Shown: in pieces, positions 9,312 to 17,553 of the stretch
How positions within the stretch are numbered: position 1 is the stretch's first letter
Layout of the letters: every line of letters begins with the position of its first letter
NCBI GenBank assembly: GCA_043747835.1
Contig: JAYTOK010000086.1
Span: 1-64,000, forward strand
Reading direction: 5' to 3'
Length of the DNA stretch: 64,000 nucleotides
Source of the DNA: CADEED01 sp043747835
Lineage (GTDB): Bacteria > Pseudomonadota > Gammaproteobacteria > Steroidobacterales > Steroidobacteraceae
Notes under the pieces: generated by a model
What the model was told of the DNA's origin: nothing
Databases searched by the model: none
The model's input: only the letters and a program-made list of their open reading frames with translations
Position numbers and translations under genes: made by a program

Positions 9312-11800
9312 TGCGCACTCCGCAGCGTGAGCGACGGCGGCTGGTTGACGACCGAGCGCGTCGCGAGCCAGCCCGCGAAACACACGAGCAGGCCACCACC
9401 GACAACGCCGTATACCCAGACGAGCGGGTCCAGCGTGTAAGGAATTTGCAGCACCTGCTTCGCGAAGAAGTATCCGGCGATCGACGCGCCGGCGGAGGCG
9501 AGCACGCCGGAGAGCACGCCGAGCGTCGCGAACTCCGCGAGCAGGCCTTTCAGCACCGTCAGCCGATTCGCGCCGAGCGTGCGCAAAATGGCGCTTTCAT
9601 AGCGACGCTCCTCGCGGCTCGCCTGCACGGCAGCAATCAGCACGACGAGACCCGCGCACAGCGTGAACATGAAGACGCTCTGCACCGCGGCCACTGCCTT
9701 GTCGACGACCGATCGCACCTGGTTCAACAGATCGTCGACATTGAACACCGAGACGCTCGGAAAACGGCGCACGAGGTCGCCGATGGTCTTCGGATTGTTG
9801 GCTTCGAGGTGCGCCGCCGTCATCCAGGTTCCCTGCGTGCCCTCGAGCAGGCCCGGCGCGAACATCAGGAAGAAGTTAGGCTGGAAGCTGTCCCACTTCA
9901 CGCGTCGCACACTCGACACGCGCGCGCTGAATGACTCGCCAGCGACGTCGAAGCCGAGATCGTCGCCCAACTTCAGTTTCATCTCCTCGGCATACTCCGT
10001 CGAAATCGACACGAGCGGCTTGCCGAAGTCTTCCTTCGTGAACCACTTGCCTTCGGTGACCTCATTGTCGCGGCCTAACTGCTCTGCCCACGTGATGTTC
10101 TGGTCGCGGTCCGCAAAGTTCTTCCCACGCTGAGACTCGAACTTGATGTCCTCGACCGCCTTGCCGTTGATCTGCGTCATGCGCGCGCGGACCATCGGCC
10201 GCACACGCGTGTGTTGCGCGCCGCGCTCTTCGAGGAACGTCGCGAACTCCGTGTTCTCTTCCGCGGGGATGTTGATGAAGAAGAAGTTGGGCGTATCGGC
10301 GGGCAGACTGCGCTTCCAGTCCGCAAGCAGATCGTTGCGGACGACGGCCAGCAGCAGCAGCATCATGATGCCGTGCGCGAAGGCGGTGAGCTGCACGACG
10401 CTCTCGGTGCGACGACGGCCGAGATTCGCGATGCCGTAGCGCCAGGAGACGCCGACGCCACCGCGCATGCGGGTCGCCACGCGCACGAGCCCCCAGCCCG
10501 CGCCCGCGACCACGAGCACGAACGCGATCAGTCCGCCCACGAAGGTGAGCGCGGTCTTGGCGTCGCCGAGCACCCAGTAGATGAGGAAGGCCACGGCGAG
10601 CACCGCCGGACCGAACGCGAGGACGATGAGCGGTTGCGGCGGGCCGACATCGCGTCGCAGAACTCTGAGCGCCGGCGTCCGCGACAACTGCAGCAACGGC
10701 GGGAGAGCGAAGCCGGTCAGCACCGCGAACGCTGTAAGGAAGCCGATGCCGAGCGGCGCGAAACCGGGCGGCGGGAGATCGCCGCGCAACAGCCCGGTCA
10801 GCGCCTTGACCAGCCAGGCCTGAGCGCCGAAACCGAGCAGCGAGCCAATCGATGCGGCCAGCAGACCGACCAGCAAGAGTTGGGTGAGGCTCACGGTCAA
10901 CGTGAAGCCGCGCGTCGCCCCCAGCGTCTTGAGCAGCGCGACCGAATCGAGGTGGCGGTGCACGTAGCGGCGCGCGGCCATCGCGACCGCGATCGAGCAC
11001 AGCAGCACCGCGACGAGACTCGCGATGCTGAGAAAGCGCGCGGAGCGGTCCATCGCCGACTTGATCTGCGGCGCTGTGTCCGCGACGTCTTCGATTTCTT
11101 CCTGGCGTTGCTTGTTCTTCTCGAGCCATTCCTTGAACCCGGAGACGGCCGCGCGTTCGCCGGCGAACAACTGCGCGCGGCGCAACCGGCTGCCGGGCTG
11201 GATCAACTGCGTCGCCGCGATATCCGCTTCGTTCATGATCACGGTCGGCGCGAGCGAGAGGAACGTGGCGCCCTGGTCGGGCCGCGTGATCAGGATTCGC
11301 GAGACGCGAAACTTCGAAGCGCCAATGTTGAGCTCGGTGCCGATGCGGGCGTCGAGCGCTGCCGCGAGCCGGGAATCCGGCCAGACTTCGCCCGGCGCCG
11401 GGATTCCGTTCGCGGCTTCCGGCGCGCCGAACGGCTGGTCGGACAGCATCACGCGTCCGCGCAGCGGGTATTTTTCCGAGACCGCGCGCAGCGATGTGAG
11501 CTGGTTGGCGTCGCCGTTGAACACCACGCTGAAGAGCGAAGTCATGCGCGCGACTTCGAGGCCGCGGCGAACCGCTTCGTCGCTGGCGCTGGAGTTCATT
11601 TCCTCGCCCGACTCGAGGCGCAGGTCCGCGGCGAGTACCTCGCCCGCCTGGTTGTCGACCGCGATGTTGATGCGGTCGACGAGGAAGCCCACGCCCGTCA
11701 GCGCGCCGACCGCCACCGTGATCGCGAGCAGGAGCACGCCGAGCTCACCGGATCTCCATTCGCGCGCGAGCATGCGCAAGGCGATGGCGAAAGCGCGCAT
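9308..11800 (-). CDS. ybbP: FtsX-like ABC transporter permease (YbbP type)
   Basis: An 830-residue permease with two FtsX-type membrane blocks, the length and layout of E. coli YbbP. The N-terminal helix (GVLLLAITVAVGALTGVGF, about 21-40) precedes a large periplasmic domain (about 45-255). A cluster of helices follows (about 262-470: SIASLVAVLLCSIAVAMAAR; LLLVGLLAASIGSLLGFGA), then a second periplasmic domain and C-terminal helices (about 700-820). It pairs with the ATPase gene 3 bases upstream. Such systems are thought to act as mechanotransducers or lipid/lipoprotein exporters rather than ordinary importers. As in E. coli, the pair is divergent from tesA. Confidence 0.85.
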   Translation of the reverse strand: MRAFAIALRMLAREWRSGELGVLLLAITVAVGALTGVGFLVDRINIAVDNQAGEVLAADLRLESGEEMNSSASDEAVRRGLEVARMTSLFSVVFNGDANQLTSLRAVSEKYPLRGRVMLSDQPFGAPEAANGIPAPGEVWPDSRLAAALDARIGTELNIGASKFRVSRILITRPDQGATFLSLAPTVIMNEADIAATQLIQPGSRLRRAQLFAGERAAVSGFKEWLEKNKQRQEEIEDVADTAPQIKSAMDRSARFLSIASLVAVLLCSIAVAMAARRYVHRHLDSVALLKTLGATRGFTLTVSLTQLLLVGLLAASIGSLLGFGAQAWLVKALTGLLRGDLPPPGFAPLGIGFLTAFAVLTGFALPPLLQLSRTPALRVLRRDVGPPQPLIVLAFGPAVLAVAFLIYWVLGDAKTALTFVGGLIAFVLVVAGAGWGLVRVATRMRGGVGVSWRYGIANLGRRRTESVVQLTAFAHGIMMLLLLAVVRNDLLADWKRSLPADTPNFFFINIPAEENTEFATFLEERGAQHTRVRPMVRARMTQINGKAVEDIKFESQRGKNFADRDQNITWAEQLGRDNEVTEGKWFTKEDFGKPLVSISTEYAEEMKLKLGDDLGFDVAGESFSARVSSVRRVKWDSFQPNFFLMFAPGLLEGTQGTWMTAAHLEANNPKTIGDLVRRFPSVSVFNVDDLLNQVRSVVDKAVAAVQSVFMFTLCAGLVVLIAAVQASREERRYESAILRTLGANRLTVLKGLLAEFATLGVLSGVLASAGASIAGYFFAKQVLQIPYTLDPLVWVYGVVGGGLLVCFAGWLATRSVVNQPPSLTLRSAQ

Positions 11801-11803
11801 GCG

Positions 11804-12466
11804 TTACCTCAAGGCTCCGAAATCCATCTGCAGGATGCGTCCGCAGCGTCCGGCCACGGCACGGTCGTGCGTGACGAGCACGAGCGTCGTGTTCGATTGC
11901 GCGTTGAGCTCGAACAGCAGCGAGACGATGCGCTCGCCCGTGTGCGTGTCGAGATTGCCCGTGGGCTCGTCCGCGAACAGCACCGCCGGACGCGTCACGA
12001 AGGCGCGCGCGAGCGCGACGCGTTGCTGCTCGCCACCGGAGAGTTGGCGCGGGTAGTGACCCGTGCGGTGCTCCAGGCCCACGCGGGTCAGCGTTTCCGA
12101 CGCCCCCTCGCGCGCGTCGCGCCGGCCCGCGAGCTCGAGCGGCAGCATCACGTTCTCGATCGCCGTGAGCGACGGGACGAGGTGGAAGGACTGGAACACG
12201 AAACCGACGCGTTCCGCGCGCAATCTTGCGCGGCCATCTTCGTCGAGCGCCGTCAAGTCGGTTCCCGCGAGGGTTATGCGTCCGGAAGACGGCTCGTCCA
12301 GCCCGGCCAGCAGCGCGAGAAGAGTGGATTTTCCCGCGCCGGAGGCCCCGACAATAGCAACTGATTCGCCTGCCGCGATGTCCAACGAAACGTCATTGAC
12401 GATGGTCAGCATCCCTTCGGGACTGGTAACCTTTTTTGTGAGGCTTTCAGCTTTGAGTACGCTCAT
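11804..12466 (-). CDS. ybbA: ABC transporter ATPase (YbbA type)
   Basis: A 220-residue ATPase of the MacB/LolD type that would drive the adjacent FtsX-like permease. Walker A (VGASGAGKSTLL, near residue 41), the Q-loop (FVFQSFHLVPSLTAIENVMLP, in two halves), the ABC signature (QLSGGEQQRVALARAF, near 140), Walker B (VLFADEPTGNLD, near 162) and the switch His (LVTHD) are all present. A second ATG 9 bases upstream (12475) is possible. Both starts overlap the start region of the divergent tesA gene, so each gene's promoter must lie inside the other's coding sequence. Confidence 0.9.
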   Translation of the reverse strand: MSVLKAESLTKKVTSPEGMLTIVNDVSLDIAAGESVAIVGASGAGKSTLLALLAGLDEPSSGRITLAGTDLTALDEDGRARLRAERVGFVFQSFHLVPSLTAIENVMLPLELAGRRDAREGASETLTRVGLEHRTGHYPRQLSGGEQQRVALARAFVTRPAVLFADEPTGNLDTHTGERIVSLLFELNAQSNTTLVLVTHDRAVAGRCGRILQMDFGALR

Positions 12467-13091
12467 CCGTTTCATTCAATTGGCGTTGGTTTTGGCATTC
12501 GTCGGCACGGCCGCGGCGGAGCAGCCCCAGCGCACCATCATCGTGCTCGGCGACAGCCTGAGCGCCGGTTATGGCGTCAAGGTTCAGGAGGGCTGGGTAA
12601 GTCTGCTTGCGAAGCGGCTCGCCTCCGAAGGGTACGGTTACCGCGTGGTCAATGCCAGCGTCAGCGGTGAAACCACGCAGGGCGGCCTCGCGAGGTTGCC
12701 GCGCGCGCTCCAGACTCACAAGCCGGCAATCGTGATCGTCGAACTCGGTGGCAACGACGGTTTGCGCGGGCTGCCGCTGGCCGCCAGTCGAGAGAACCTG
12801 CGCAAGACGATCGAGTTGTCGCTCGCGGCGAAAGCGCGGGTCGTGCTCGTCGGCATGGTGATCCCGCCTAACTACGGGCAACGTTATGGTCAGGAGTTTC
12901 GCGACATGTTCGCCGCGCTCGCGAAGCAGCAGTCCCTCGCGTTCGTGCCGTTCTTCCTCGACAAGGTGGCGCTTGACCCCAAGCTCATGCAAGCCGACGG
13001 GATCCACCCGAATTCCGCGGGCCAGCCGCAAATGCTCGAAAACCTCTGGCCGAAGCTCAAGCCATTGCTAGTTGCCCCGGGCAAACCGTAA
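12438..13091 (+). CDS. tesA: GDSL-type arylesterase / lysophospholipase TesA
   Basis: An exported SGNH hydrolase of about 215 residues that would cleave acyl esters and acyl thioesters in the periplasm. The signal peptide is LIRFIQLALVLAFVGTAAAE. Block I (VLGDSLSAGYG) carries the nucleophile Ser, block III (LGGNDGLRGLP) the oxyanion Asn, and block V (DGIHPN) the Asp-His pair. There is no ATG start: GTG at 12438 or TTG at 12453, the latter preceded by GAGG, are the candidates. The start overlaps the divergent ybbA gene. The ybbA-tesA pairing matches E. coli. Confidence 0.9.
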   Translation: MRLSALSTLIRFIQLALVLAFVGTAAAEQPQRTIIVLGDSLSAGYGVKVQEGWVSLLAKRLASEGYGYRVVNASVSGETTQGGLARLPRALQTHKPAIVIVELGGNDGLRGLPLAASRENLRKTIELSLAAKARVVLVGMVIPPNYGQRYGQEFRDMFAALAKQQSLAFVPFFLDKVALDPKLMQADGIHPNSAGQPQMLENLWPKLKPLLVAPGKP

Positions 13092-13127
13092 GGCTAGCCT
13101 CCCCTCATCCTAAGTCGAGGGGACGTC

Positions 13128-14798
13128 GTGGAAAAGCATTGGCTCAAGTCGTATCCGCCCGGCGTTCGCGCTGAGATCAATCTCAACGAATACGCTTCAC
13201 TCAAGGAGCTGATCGAACGCGGGCTTGCCGTGCACTCCGTGCGCGATGCGTACGTGCAGATGGGCAAGGCCATGACTTACGGCGATCTCGACGTCCTGTC
13301 GGCGCGGTTTGGAGCTTTCCTGCAGACTACCTGCGGCCTCAAGAAGGGCGATCGCATCGCCATCATGATGCCCAACACCCTCCAGTACCCCATCGCCATC
13401 CTGGGCGCCCTGCGGGCCGGCTTCACCGTCGTGAACACCAACCCGCTGTATACCGCGCGCGAGCTCGAACACCAGCTCAGCGATTCCGGCGCCACCGTGA
13501 TCGTGATCCTCGAGAACTTCGCGCATGTGCTGCAGGAGGTGATCGCGCATACGCCGATCAAGCATGTGGTCGTCTCCAGCGTCGGCGAAATGCTCGGATT
13601 TCCAAAGGGGCAGATCGTCGACTTCGTCGTACGCCACAAGCGCAAACAGGTGAAGCCCTTCAGCCTCCCCGGCGCGAAGAGTTTCAAACAGGCCTTGAAG
13701 GAAGGATCCGGTGTGCGGCTCGCGCCCGTGAAGCTCGATCACAGCGACGTAGCGTTCTTGCAATACACCGGCGGCACCACCGGAGTCGCAAAGGGCGCGA
13801 TGCTGACGCACGGAAACATGGTTGCGAACGTCCTCCAGGCGCTGGAGTGGATCGGGCCCGTGTTCCCTCGCGATCCCGCGACGCTCATCACAGCGCTGCC
13901 GCTCTATCACATCTTCGCATTGACGGCTAACTGCCTGCTGTTCGTGATCCTCGGTTGGCGCAATGTGCTCATCACGAACCCGCGGGATTTCCCCGCTTTC
14001 GTCAGCGAGCTGAAGAAATACAAGTTTTCTTATTTGAGTGGCGTGAACACGTTGTTCAATGCGTTGCTGCATACGCCCGGATTCGACAAGGTGGATTTCA
14101 GTAGTTTGACGATCACGCTGGGTGGTGGAATGGCCGTGCAGGAAGCCGTGGCGAAGAAATGGAAAGAAGTGACCGGCAAGATCCTCACGCAGGCGTGGGG
14201 ACTCACGGAGACCTCACCCGCAGCGTGCATCAATATGCCTGGCGAGGATTTCAATGGGTCGATCGGATTTCCGATTCCGTCGACGGAGATCAGCATTCGC
14301 GATGACGACGGGAATGAACTCGGCATCAACGCGGTGGGCGAGATCTGTGTGCGCGGACCGCAGGTGATGGCGGGTTACTGGAATCGGCCGGATGAGACGG
14401 CGAAGGTGATGATTGGAAAGGATCTGCTACGGACGGGTGATATCGGCCGCATCGATGAGCGCGGACTCGTGTTCATCGAGGATCGGAAGAAGGACATGAT
14501 TCTGGTGTCTGGATTCAATGTGTACCCGAACGAAGTTGAGAGCGTCGCTGTGACGCATCCGGGCGTGCTCGAAGCGGCGGCGATTGCGCAGCCGGATGAG
14601 AAGTCAGGCGAAGTGGTTGCGCTGTTCATCGTGAGGAAGGATCAGAGCCTCACCGAGCAACAGGTGATCGAACACTGCAGAAAGGCGCTCACGGGGTACA
14701 AGGTGCCGAAGCACGTGTACTTCAGGAATGATCTGCCGAAGACGAATGTCGGGAAGATTTTGAGAAGGGCGTTGAGGGAGGAGTTGCCGAAGTCATAG
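13128..14798 (+). CDS. fadD: Long-chain fatty-acid--CoA ligase
   Basis: A 556-residue AMP-forming acyl-CoA synthetase that would activate fatty acids for beta-oxidation or lipid recycling. The P-loop-like AMP-binding motif (YTGGTTGVAKGAMLTH, near residue 212), the A4/A5 motifs (LPLYHIFALT; GWGLTETSP-type sequence AWGLTETSPAACI) and the late motifs (GDIGRIDERGLVFIEDRKKD; KVPKHVYF; the catalytic Lys in PKTNVGKILRR) are all seen. It starts at a GTG with a strong GAGGGGA 5 bases upstream. The gene follows tesA, which could supply free fatty acids. It ends 8 bases from the convergent stop of the lower-GC island. Confidence 0.93.
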   Translation: MEKHWLKSYPPGVRAEINLNEYASLKELIERGLAVHSVRDAYVQMGKAMTYGDLDVLSARFGAFLQTTCGLKKGDRIAIMMPNTLQYPIAILGALRAGFTVVNTNPLYTARELEHQLSDSGATVIVILENFAHVLQEVIAHTPIKHVVVSSVGEMLGFPKGQIVDFVVRHKRKQVKPFSLPGAKSFKQALKEGSGVRLAPVKLDHSDVAFLQYTGGTTGVAKGAMLTHGNMVANVLQALEWIGPVFPRDPATLITALPLYHIFALTANCLLFVILGWRNVLITNPRDFPAFVSELKKYKFSYLSGVNTLFNALLHTPGFDKVDFSSLTITLGGGMAVQEAVAKKWKEVTGKILTQAWGLTETSPAACINMPGEDFNGSIGFPIPSTEISIRDDDGNELGINAVGEICVRGPQVMAGYWNRPDETAKVMIGKDLLRTGDIGRIDERGLVFIEDRKKDMILVSGFNVYPNEVESVAVTHPGVLEAAAIAQPDEKSGEVVALFIVRKDQSLTEQQVIEHCRKALTGYKVPKHVYFRNDLPKTNVGKILRRALREELPKS

Positions 14799-14806
14799 TT
14801 AGATGG

Positions 14807-15547
14807 CTACTTTCGCGATCGCTTCTGATCACGCGCGTCTGCGAAAGCAAACGTAAATACCCCGACCGCGCACTTCTTTGCGCGTTTGCTGCTGGCTTCG
14901 TCAGCCTCCAACTCCATCCAATCGTCGACTGCGCCTAAGAACACGCTTGCTTGTGTTCGAACAAATGCATGAAATTCTGGCAGGCGTGCAACAGGAAATC
15001 TGTGCACTTTCGCTGACCTCTCGAAAATCGACGGTCCGCGATCTTCGTTCGTGATGTTGCGAGTCACTGTTTCGACGAACCTGGCGACGCCCTCGGCGAT
15101 GTGCTCAAACATCGCCTGCGAGACGTATGGCACTACTACCTGTTTGCCATTTGGAATCCACCGTCCACTGCGGTCTTGCCGAACTAGGCGGCCGCGCTTG
15201 AGGCTATCAATGAATGTGTCAACACCATTCCGCGAGCTGAATCGGCGGGCAAGCTCCTCTAGACCAGGCGATCCCGCAAGCCGAAGTGGCTTTGGATAGC
15301 CATCTCTCGACAGATACTTTGTCTCACGATGCCAAGCCCTTAGCATGCTACCAATACGGTGATAGTCGGTTGTTAAAGCTTTCTTTTGACTGATCGCGAT
15401 TTTTCCCGATGCTATTTCGACGCACGTGTCTGCGAACTGCCGTAACTCGTCAGAAGAATCGCCTGCCCCTAGCTTCAATGCGAAGAGCTGTACCACTGCC
15501 TCACGCACAATTCGGGCAGCCTTAGCGGATTGACGTGACTTTTTCAT
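14807..15547 (-). CDS. DUF6502-like protein, short form
   Basis: A 246-residue cytosolic protein. It lines up by eye with the two other DUF6502-like genes nearby through a middle block (MLRAWHRETKYL; GYPKPLRLAGS; LEELARRF) and a domain near residues 105-135 (FIDSLKRGRLVRQDRSGRWIPN), but it lacks the N-terminal helix-turn-helix part seen in its neighbour. Its ATG overlaps the upstream gene's stop by 4 bases, so the two are coupled and may form a complex. GC content is clearly lower than in flanking core genes, near half in lines I counted. The family name is my recollection, not a search result. The function is unknown. Confidence 0.6.
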   Translation of the reverse strand: MKKSRQSAKAARIVREAVVQLFALKLGAGDSSDELRQFADTCVEIASGKIAISQKKALTTDYHRIGSMLRAWHRETKYLSRDGYPKPLRLAGSPGLEELARRFSSRNGVDTFIDSLKRGRLVRQDRSGRWIPNGKQVVVPYVSQAMFEHIAEGVARFVETVTRNITNEDRGPSIFERSAKVHRFPVARLPEFHAFVRTQASVFLGAVDDWMELEADEASSKRAKKCAVGVFTFAFADARDQKRSRK

Positions 15548-16428
15548 CTCGTACCTGCGTTGGGGCGCCGAGTAGCTCTCGCGTGTTTCGGTTTCGTCGA
15601 TGCAATTGCGACCGAGATTGCGATCCTGTGCGCGCTTGGCGTCTTCGTTTTCGAACTTAGCTGCACCAGCGCGTCAACGAAGGCCGCTTTGCGAGTCTCA
15701 ATTTCTCGTAGGGCAGCATGAGCCTGAGGCAGTGAATCGAAATGCATCGTGAAGCGGTTAATGCTGGAGTCAAACTCGGCAGCCTCGCCGATGTCTTTCG
15801 TCGCGGCTAGTTGCCGAACCCAGGGAGCGATCGCGCTGAGCGCTGACAAAGTCGCCTTCGTGGGCGGTAGCTTGTCTCTGACTAAAGCAACCGTATCGTC
15901 ATCGTTGTGCTTTACCAGTTCGAGCCGCTTCATTTCCCTCAACATTGCTCGAGCCGGAATATCGCCGCTATATCTCTTCACCAGGCGGTCAAAACCTGCT
16001 TGTCCGTCGGTAAATCGAAGCGTCTTGGCTCGGCCACTGCGGCTCGCGAACCTGCGGTCAGATGACCAGCCATGTGCAACTCGAAGCGCTCGGTTTTGCT
16101 TTTCGATTTGGTTTTTGGAAGTCGAGTGAAGTGATTTTGTTATTCGGGCTACTTCAACCCGCGTCAGTCCGGTGGCTGCGGCGATGGTAGCAATGCTAAC
16201 TTTCTTAGCTTTGACGTCACTCTGCTCAAGAGACCGCGCTGCCTCTACGAATGCATTCTTGGCTAAATGATTGATAACTCCGAATCCATATCCGTTGCGG
16301 AGCAATAAGTACGCTAAGCCAGAGAGAATCTTGGAAAGCGAACTTTCTAAATGAACTCGCTGGCTCAACGCTGAGGATCCGCTGCTTTTCGAGGGATCAT
16401 CGACTCCGATTCGAGCTACGCGCGGCAT
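15544..16428 (-). CDS. DUF6502-like protein with helix-turn-helix
   Basis: About 294 residues from the ATG at 16428 (a TTG at 16467 would add 13). An N-terminal helical segment (LSKILSGLAYLLLRNGYGFGV) is followed by a likely helix-turn-helix (KVSIATIAAATGLTRVEVARI, in two parts, about residues 75-95), the typical A..V..GW..D..F block (ALRVAHGWSSDRRF), RTLRF-like and KRYSGDIPARAMLREMKRLE blocks and a C-terminal helical tail. The order matches what I recall of DUF6502 proteins, which look like DNA-binding regulators. It lies downstream of the secreted repeat-protein gene, with a 218-base spacer holding two hairpins, and is coupled to the short paralogue. The DNA target is unknown. Confidence 0.65.
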   Translation of the reverse strand: MPRVARIGVDDPSKSSGSSALSQRVHLESSLSKILSGLAYLLLRNGYGFGVINHLAKNAFVEAARSLEQSDVKAKKVSIATIAAATGLTRVEVARITKSLHSTSKNQIEKQNRALRVAHGWSSDRRFASRSGRAKTLRFTDGQAGFDRLVKRYSGDIPARAMLREMKRLELVKHNDDDTVALVRDKLPPTKATLSALSAIAPWVRQLAATKDIGEAAEFDSSINRFTMHFDSLPQAHAALREIETRKAAFVDALVQLSSKTKTPSAHRIAISVAIASTKPKHARATRRPNAGTR

Positions 16429-16554
16429 GTGGTTTGGAGAGGATAGGCGGCGCCAAGCATGTCTCAACGTTCGCCAAGATTAGGGTGAGTTGACTAGCGC
16501 ATTCTTGAGCTGAATTCGAATAAATAGCTCTTGACTTGAACTCTTGCGCGTTTT

Positions 16555-16588
16555 AGACGCGCGGCGTAACCCTGCCGTAGGGGCGTCT
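16555..16588. other. Hairpin in island spacer
   Basis: AGACGC at 16555-16560 pairs with GCGTCT at 16583-16588, and an inner CGGC/GCCG pairing extends the stem. It sits between the DUF6502-like gene and the repeat-protein gene. It could be a terminator without a U-tract, an RNA-processing site or an operator. Confidence 0.35.
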
Positions 16589-16599
16589 GTGTATCAATG

Positions 16600-16634
16600 G
16601 CGGAGCCGCGCCGACGCAACTCGGGCGGCTCCGC
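16600..16634 (-). terminator. Stem-loop after the repeat-protein gene
   Basis: GCGGAGCCGC at 16600-16609 and its exact complement GCGGCTCCGC at 16625-16634 form a 10-bp stem with a 15-base loop, starting 13 bases after the stop of the secreted repeat protein. There is no U-tract, so it may be an attenuator that lowers expression of the two downstream DUF6502-like genes. Confidence 0.45.
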
Positions 16635-16646
16635 GAAATGAACTAG

Positions 16647-17402
16647 CTATTGGACGCCAGTGCCTTGGATGCTTTGCTTCCCGGTGCCCTGGATACTCTG
16701 AATCCCAGTGCCTTGGATACTTTGGATTCCTGTCCCTTGAATGCTCTGAATCCCAGTGCCCTGGATGCTTTGGATCCCTGTGCCTTGGATGCTCTGAATC
16801 CCAGTGCCCTGGATGCTTTGAGTACCTGAGACGGCGCTTTCACCTCTCACAATCGAGAGAACGCTGGCCGGATCACGTGCCGGCAACTGTGCCGCGCTCT
16901 CGATTTGGCTTGCCCATATCAGACCTGCGGGGTTCGCTTGCCGGCCCACTACTTCGATTTCGCTGCCAATTCCGATTGGAGCAGATTTGGACACGAGAGC
17001 ATCAGCTAGATAGACGGAAGTCGCACCGACCTGTGCGATGCCAAGAGTTGAATCAAATCCAGTGACGCGACCCGATAGGTAGACATCGGTGGCACCCGAA
17101 ACATAGGCCAGATCGACAGGGACGATCGTTTTGGCAACTAGCGAGCCATTGCTCAGCTTTTTCCCTGTGACCAACACGAAGTCACCGACGTTAAACGCAC
17201 GCGCTGAAACGACGTGGTTTCCAACCGCACCTGGAATGATGGCTCGTGAGCTCGTACCAAAGGATTGACCCAATACGGTGATGGACAGTCCGTTCGGCGC
17301 AACAGCCTCGACAGGGCCGACGGTGGTTGGATCTCCGGCTTGCGCAGATGCACAAGCAAACGCAACAAATATTCCCGCAAGAGCGGGTGCCTTTTTAGAC
17401 AT
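16647..17402 (-). CDS. Secreted DUF5666-like protein with C-terminal QSIQGTGI repeats
   Basis: A 251-residue exported protein. The ATG has a strong GGGAGG 8 bases upstream and begins a signal peptide (MSKKAPALAGIFVAFACASAQA). Two beta-rich modules follow (about 25-95 and 100-165) with DUF5666-like signatures: GPVEAVAPNGLSITVLGQSF, VGDFVLVTGKKLSNGSLVAKT-type sequence and VYLSGRVTGFD..IGIGSEIEVVGRQA. After a linker (about 170-192) the last 57 residues are seven copies of an 8-residue unit, QSIQGTGI, with Lys and Val variants at the end. Gln, Gly, Thr, Ser and Ile at fixed positions suggest a beta-strand or amyloid-like surface tail. The gene sits among three DUF6502-like genes. The function is unknown. 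Confidence 0.75.
   Translation of the reverse strand: MSKKAPALAGIFVAFACASAQAGDPTTVGPVEAVAPNGLSITVLGQSFGTSSRAIIPGAVGNHVVSARAFNVGDFVLVTGKKLSNGSLVAKTIVPVDLAYVSGATDVYLSGRVTGFDSTLGIAQVGATSVYLADALVSKSAPIGIGSEIEVVGRQANPAGLIWASQIESAAQLPARDPASVLSIVRGESAVSGTQSIQGTGIQSIQGTGIQSIQGTGIQSIQGTGIQSIQGTGIQSIQGTGKQSIQGTGVQ
16650..16820 (-). repeat. Tandem 24-base coding repeats, seven copies
   Basis: Seven contiguous 24-base units fill 16653-16820, each encoding QSIQGTG plus I, K or V. The inner units alternate between two DNA subtypes, one with CTCTGAATCCCAGT and one with CTTTGGATCCCTGT (plus strand), giving a 48-base higher-order period. Differences among inner units are almost all at third codon positions, so the DNA has diverged while the peptide has stayed the same. 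Confidence 0.9.
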
Positions 17403-17553
17403 ACCGGTGCCTCCCGCGCCCGATCCATGGGATGGACGACACTTAACAAAAGGGGACAAGAAGCGAGACCTACGTCACAAACACTACTGCTAACGGAACC
17501 CTTAAGTCAAAAAGACTTGATCGGTTCGCAGTCAAGAATGCAGCAAAGTTTCT

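Noticed and set aside
10211..12364. 717-codon plus-strand frame
   Set aside because: Antisense to the FtsX-type permease and ATPase, whose motifs are clear; no domain recognisable in the frame itself.
16650..16820. CRISPR array
   Set aside because: The 24-base units are contiguous with no spacers and lie in frame inside a coding sequence.
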